Of a stretch of DNA of 64,000 nt, positions 62,569 through 64,000 are shown in pieces. The notes under the pieces are model-generated. The model was not told the origin of the DNA, did no database searches, and was given only the letters and a program-made list of their open reading frames with translations. The stretch's first letter is position 1. Every line of letters begins with the position of its first letter. This stretch comes from Desulfatibacillum aliphaticivorans DSM 15576. Lineage in GTDB: Bacteria > Desulfobacterota > Desulfobacteria > Desulfobacterales > Desulfatibacillaceae. The stretch spans positions 62,001 through 126,000 of the forward strand of contig NZ_AUCT01000022.1 of the NCBI RefSeq assembly GCF_000429905.1, read 5' to 3'. Made by a program: the position numbers and the translations under genes.

Positions 62569-63265
62569 ATCTATCCTCCTCGAAACATTCCAAAACCTCT
62601 TTTCGAGTGATTACCCTGTCTTTTTTATTGATCCAAAACCTTTTTGTCCGGCCTGAAACCATAATCGCCATGGCGTCGGCCCTTTCTATGGCTTCATTGA
62701 CATTATGAGTCACCATAATACTGGCAATATTTAGAGTGCGCACATGCTCTAAAAACAAAGAAAGCAGATCTTCTTTGATAATTTCATCCAAATTGCTGAA
62801 AGGCTCATCCAACAGAAGCCGACTAGGCTTGGACGCCAGAGCTCTTGCAATGGCCAGACGCTGTTTCTCCCCTCCCGATAACTGGTCCGGATAATGCTTC
62901 TCCTTGCCGTCTAACTTCATCTTGGTCAGCAGGTCCTTTCCGGTTTCGCCGTCTCCCCTTTCAACAAAAGCAATGTGCTGCGCCACAGTCATGTGCGGCC
63001 ACAAGGCCAAAGACTGAAAGATCATTGATGTTTTTCGCTCTTCAGGCGGCGCAACAAAGGCGTTCTTCGTCGCAACCTGGCCGGATAAAATGACTTCCCC
63101 TGAGTCCGGTCTTTCCAGGCCTGCAATTATCCTGAGCAAGGAGGTTTTTCCGGCGCCTGAAGGGCCCAGTAAAGCAAGGCATTGTCCGGGCTCAGCCTGC
63201 AAACTCACATCTCTAAGAATAGGCTTCTTATTCCTGCTGAATGAAACCTGGTTCACTTGGATCAT
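62558..63265 (-). CDS. ABC transporter ATPase (iron/anion importer type)
   Basis: A 235-residue ATPase with Walker A GPSGAGKTS, Q-loop MIFQSLALWPHMT, signature LSGGEKQR, Walker B LLLDEPFSNLD and switch His in MVTHN. It resembles the ferric-iron, thiamine and phosphonate importer ATPases but lacks the C-terminal TOBE domain. It overlaps the permease gene by four bases (ATGA), so the two form one importer. Confidence 0.9.
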   Translation of the reverse strand: MIQVNQVSFSRNKKPILRDVSLQAEPGQCLALLGPSGAGKTSLLRIIAGLERPDSGEVILSGQVATKNAFVAPPEERKTSMIFQSLALWPHMTVAQHIAFVERGDGETGKDLLTKMKLDGKEKHYPDQLSGGEKQRLAIARALASKPSRLLLDEPFSNLDEIIKEDLLSLFLEHVRTLNIASIMVTHNVNEAIERADAMAIMVSGRTKRFWINKKDRVITRKEVLECFEEDRYGK

Positions 63266-64000
63266 CTCCAGGCTCTCCTCGATAGGAATTTATAGATGAG
63301 AAGGAGCAGCGCCAGGGACGCGGCCGTTAACGCCAGTAAAAACAAACTGAGGGCGCAAACCGTCTCATCCGCTCCATAGTGAAGATAGTTGTAAATCGTA
63401 ATAGGCAAGGTGGATCGACCCGGAGCGACAACCAGCAGGCTCGTGCCAAGGTTGGATAATGATAATACGAACCCGACAGCAAAGCCCGCAATCAGCGGGG
63501 GCGCCGTTAACGGCAGAAGTATCCTTGTTGCAACCTTCAGGGGACCGGCGCCCATTCTGCCAACGCTTTCCAGGTCTTCATCCACCCTCTTTATCCCAGC
63601 TGAAATCACCTTGATCACAAAGGGGCTGTACGCCGCTATCATGGCTAATATCAACAACAGCGAGGTTCCGTATACGGCGTCAAAAATAGGTTGGTTCCAC
63701 AAAGTGATAAACCCTATGCCCAACACGATGGAAGGTGCGCCAAAGGGCGTCTGGATTAAAAAATCCAACAAGCCCCTCAGTCCGCCCCTCATTCGAACCA
63801 GACAGTACGCCACAGGAAAGGAAAAAAGCGCCATGCCGCCTGCGCTTGCGGCGGAGGTCCACAAGCTGTACCAAACCGCCCCGGCGCCCCCCTTCCATGC
63901 ATTCTCATAGTTGACCAAATTCCCGGCGCCCTTCAATAATGCCAGAATGGGGGCCGCCAGGGCAAGAAATGTTATAACCGCTGGAAAAAGGGCCGAGATA
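63262..64000 (-). CDS. ABC transporter permease, partial at window edge
   Basis: The frame is open from 63262 to the right edge without a start, so the N-terminal part lies outside the window. The visible 245 residues have about six membrane helices and the inner-membrane EAA-type loop ('ESVGRMGAGPLKVATRILLP') of importer permeases of the iron/2-aminoethylphosphonate family, which are often fused duplicates of about 550 residues. A TTG at 63936 can be read as a start but is more likely an internal Leu. The substrate-binding protein is probably further upstream. Confidence 0.85.
   Translation of the reverse strand, partial: ISALFPAVITFLALAAPILALLKGAGNLVNYENAWKGGAGAVWYSLWTSAASAGGMALFSFPVAYCLVRMRGGLRGLLDFLIQTPFGAPSIVLGIGFITLWNQPIFDAVYGTSLLLILAMIAAYSPFVIKVISAGIKRVDEDLESVGRMGAGPLKVATRILLPLTAPPLIAGFAVGFVLSLSNLGTSLLVVAPGRSTLPITIYNYLHYGADETVCALSLFLLALTAASLALLLLIYKFLSRRAWR

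Overview
The window reads as a chromosome segment of an anaerobic, sulfate-reducing or syntrophic member of the Desulfobacterota; a Desulfatibacillum-like organism is my guess from recall, not from a search. The reasons are the mix of parts: an orange-protein (Orp)-type cluster of NifX-like proteins and MinD-like ferredoxin ATPases, an HdrA-MvhD fusion next to NuoE/F/G-like subunits, two different [NiFe] hydrogenases, very many histidine kinases and receiver proteins, and at least four good sigma-54 (-24/-12) promoters with three enhancer-binding proteins (EBPs). I see no rRNA, tRNA, CRISPR array, insertion sequence or phage gene.

Region 1 (1-10055, + strand): a kinase/NtrC-type regulator pair, then a sigma-54 operon of receiver-only proteins, two kinases, an SLC13/DASS transporter and a 56-residue protein missed by length cut-offs. 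The operon carries five receiver domains and no DNA-binding or enzymatic output. The palindrome TTTTACA-N3-TGWAAAA lies upstream of both units and also upstream of the hydrogenase operon at 28.9 kb. Region 2 (10047-12943): a diguanylate cyclase and a MarR/MFS pair whose promoter overlaps a repeated operator.

Region 3 (13069-20281, + strand): a PAS-AAA+-Fis regulator followed by a sigma-54 orp-type operon (two or three NifX-like proteins, a DUF5320-like protein, two MinD/ferredoxin ATPases, a CGGC protein, an IscU-like scaffold, a PAS kinase). Region 4 (20686-28333): a minus-strand operon for a NuoE/NuoF/NuoG-N/HdrA-MvhD electron-transfer complex with its own sigma-54 promoter, divergent from the EBP that probably controls it.

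Region 5 (28893-40909, + strand): a sigma-54 operon with a periplasmic binding protein, a periplasmic group 1-type [NiFe] hydrogenase, its maturation protease and HypC; then an RND permease fused to a histidine kinase, a cytosolic sensor-type [NiFe] hydrogenase, a PAS kinase and a receiver that has lost its phosphoacceptor aspartate. The kinase cores of the RND fusion and the PAS kinase are clearly paralogous, so these look like one H2- or redox-sensing circuit.

Region 6 (40987-61869, minus strand): one tightly spaced 21-kb operon for secreted or surface proteins. It runs from a 4014-residue PKD/beta-propeller/LamG/FlgD-Ig giant with an N-terminal dockerin, through an RHS protein, a DUF3592 membrane protein, a TolB-like propeller and a FlgD-Ig protein, to a cohesin-dockerin protein. 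In the giant, propellers and jelly-roll domains are inserted inside PKD domains. Region 7 (62053-64000, minus strand): a secreted ChrB-like protein with an iron-type ABC transporter that runs off the window.

The strongest candidates for an undescribed system are the RND-kinase/sensor-hydrogenase/PAS-kinase/pseudo-receiver cluster and the nested-domain surface operon with its cohesin and dockerins.
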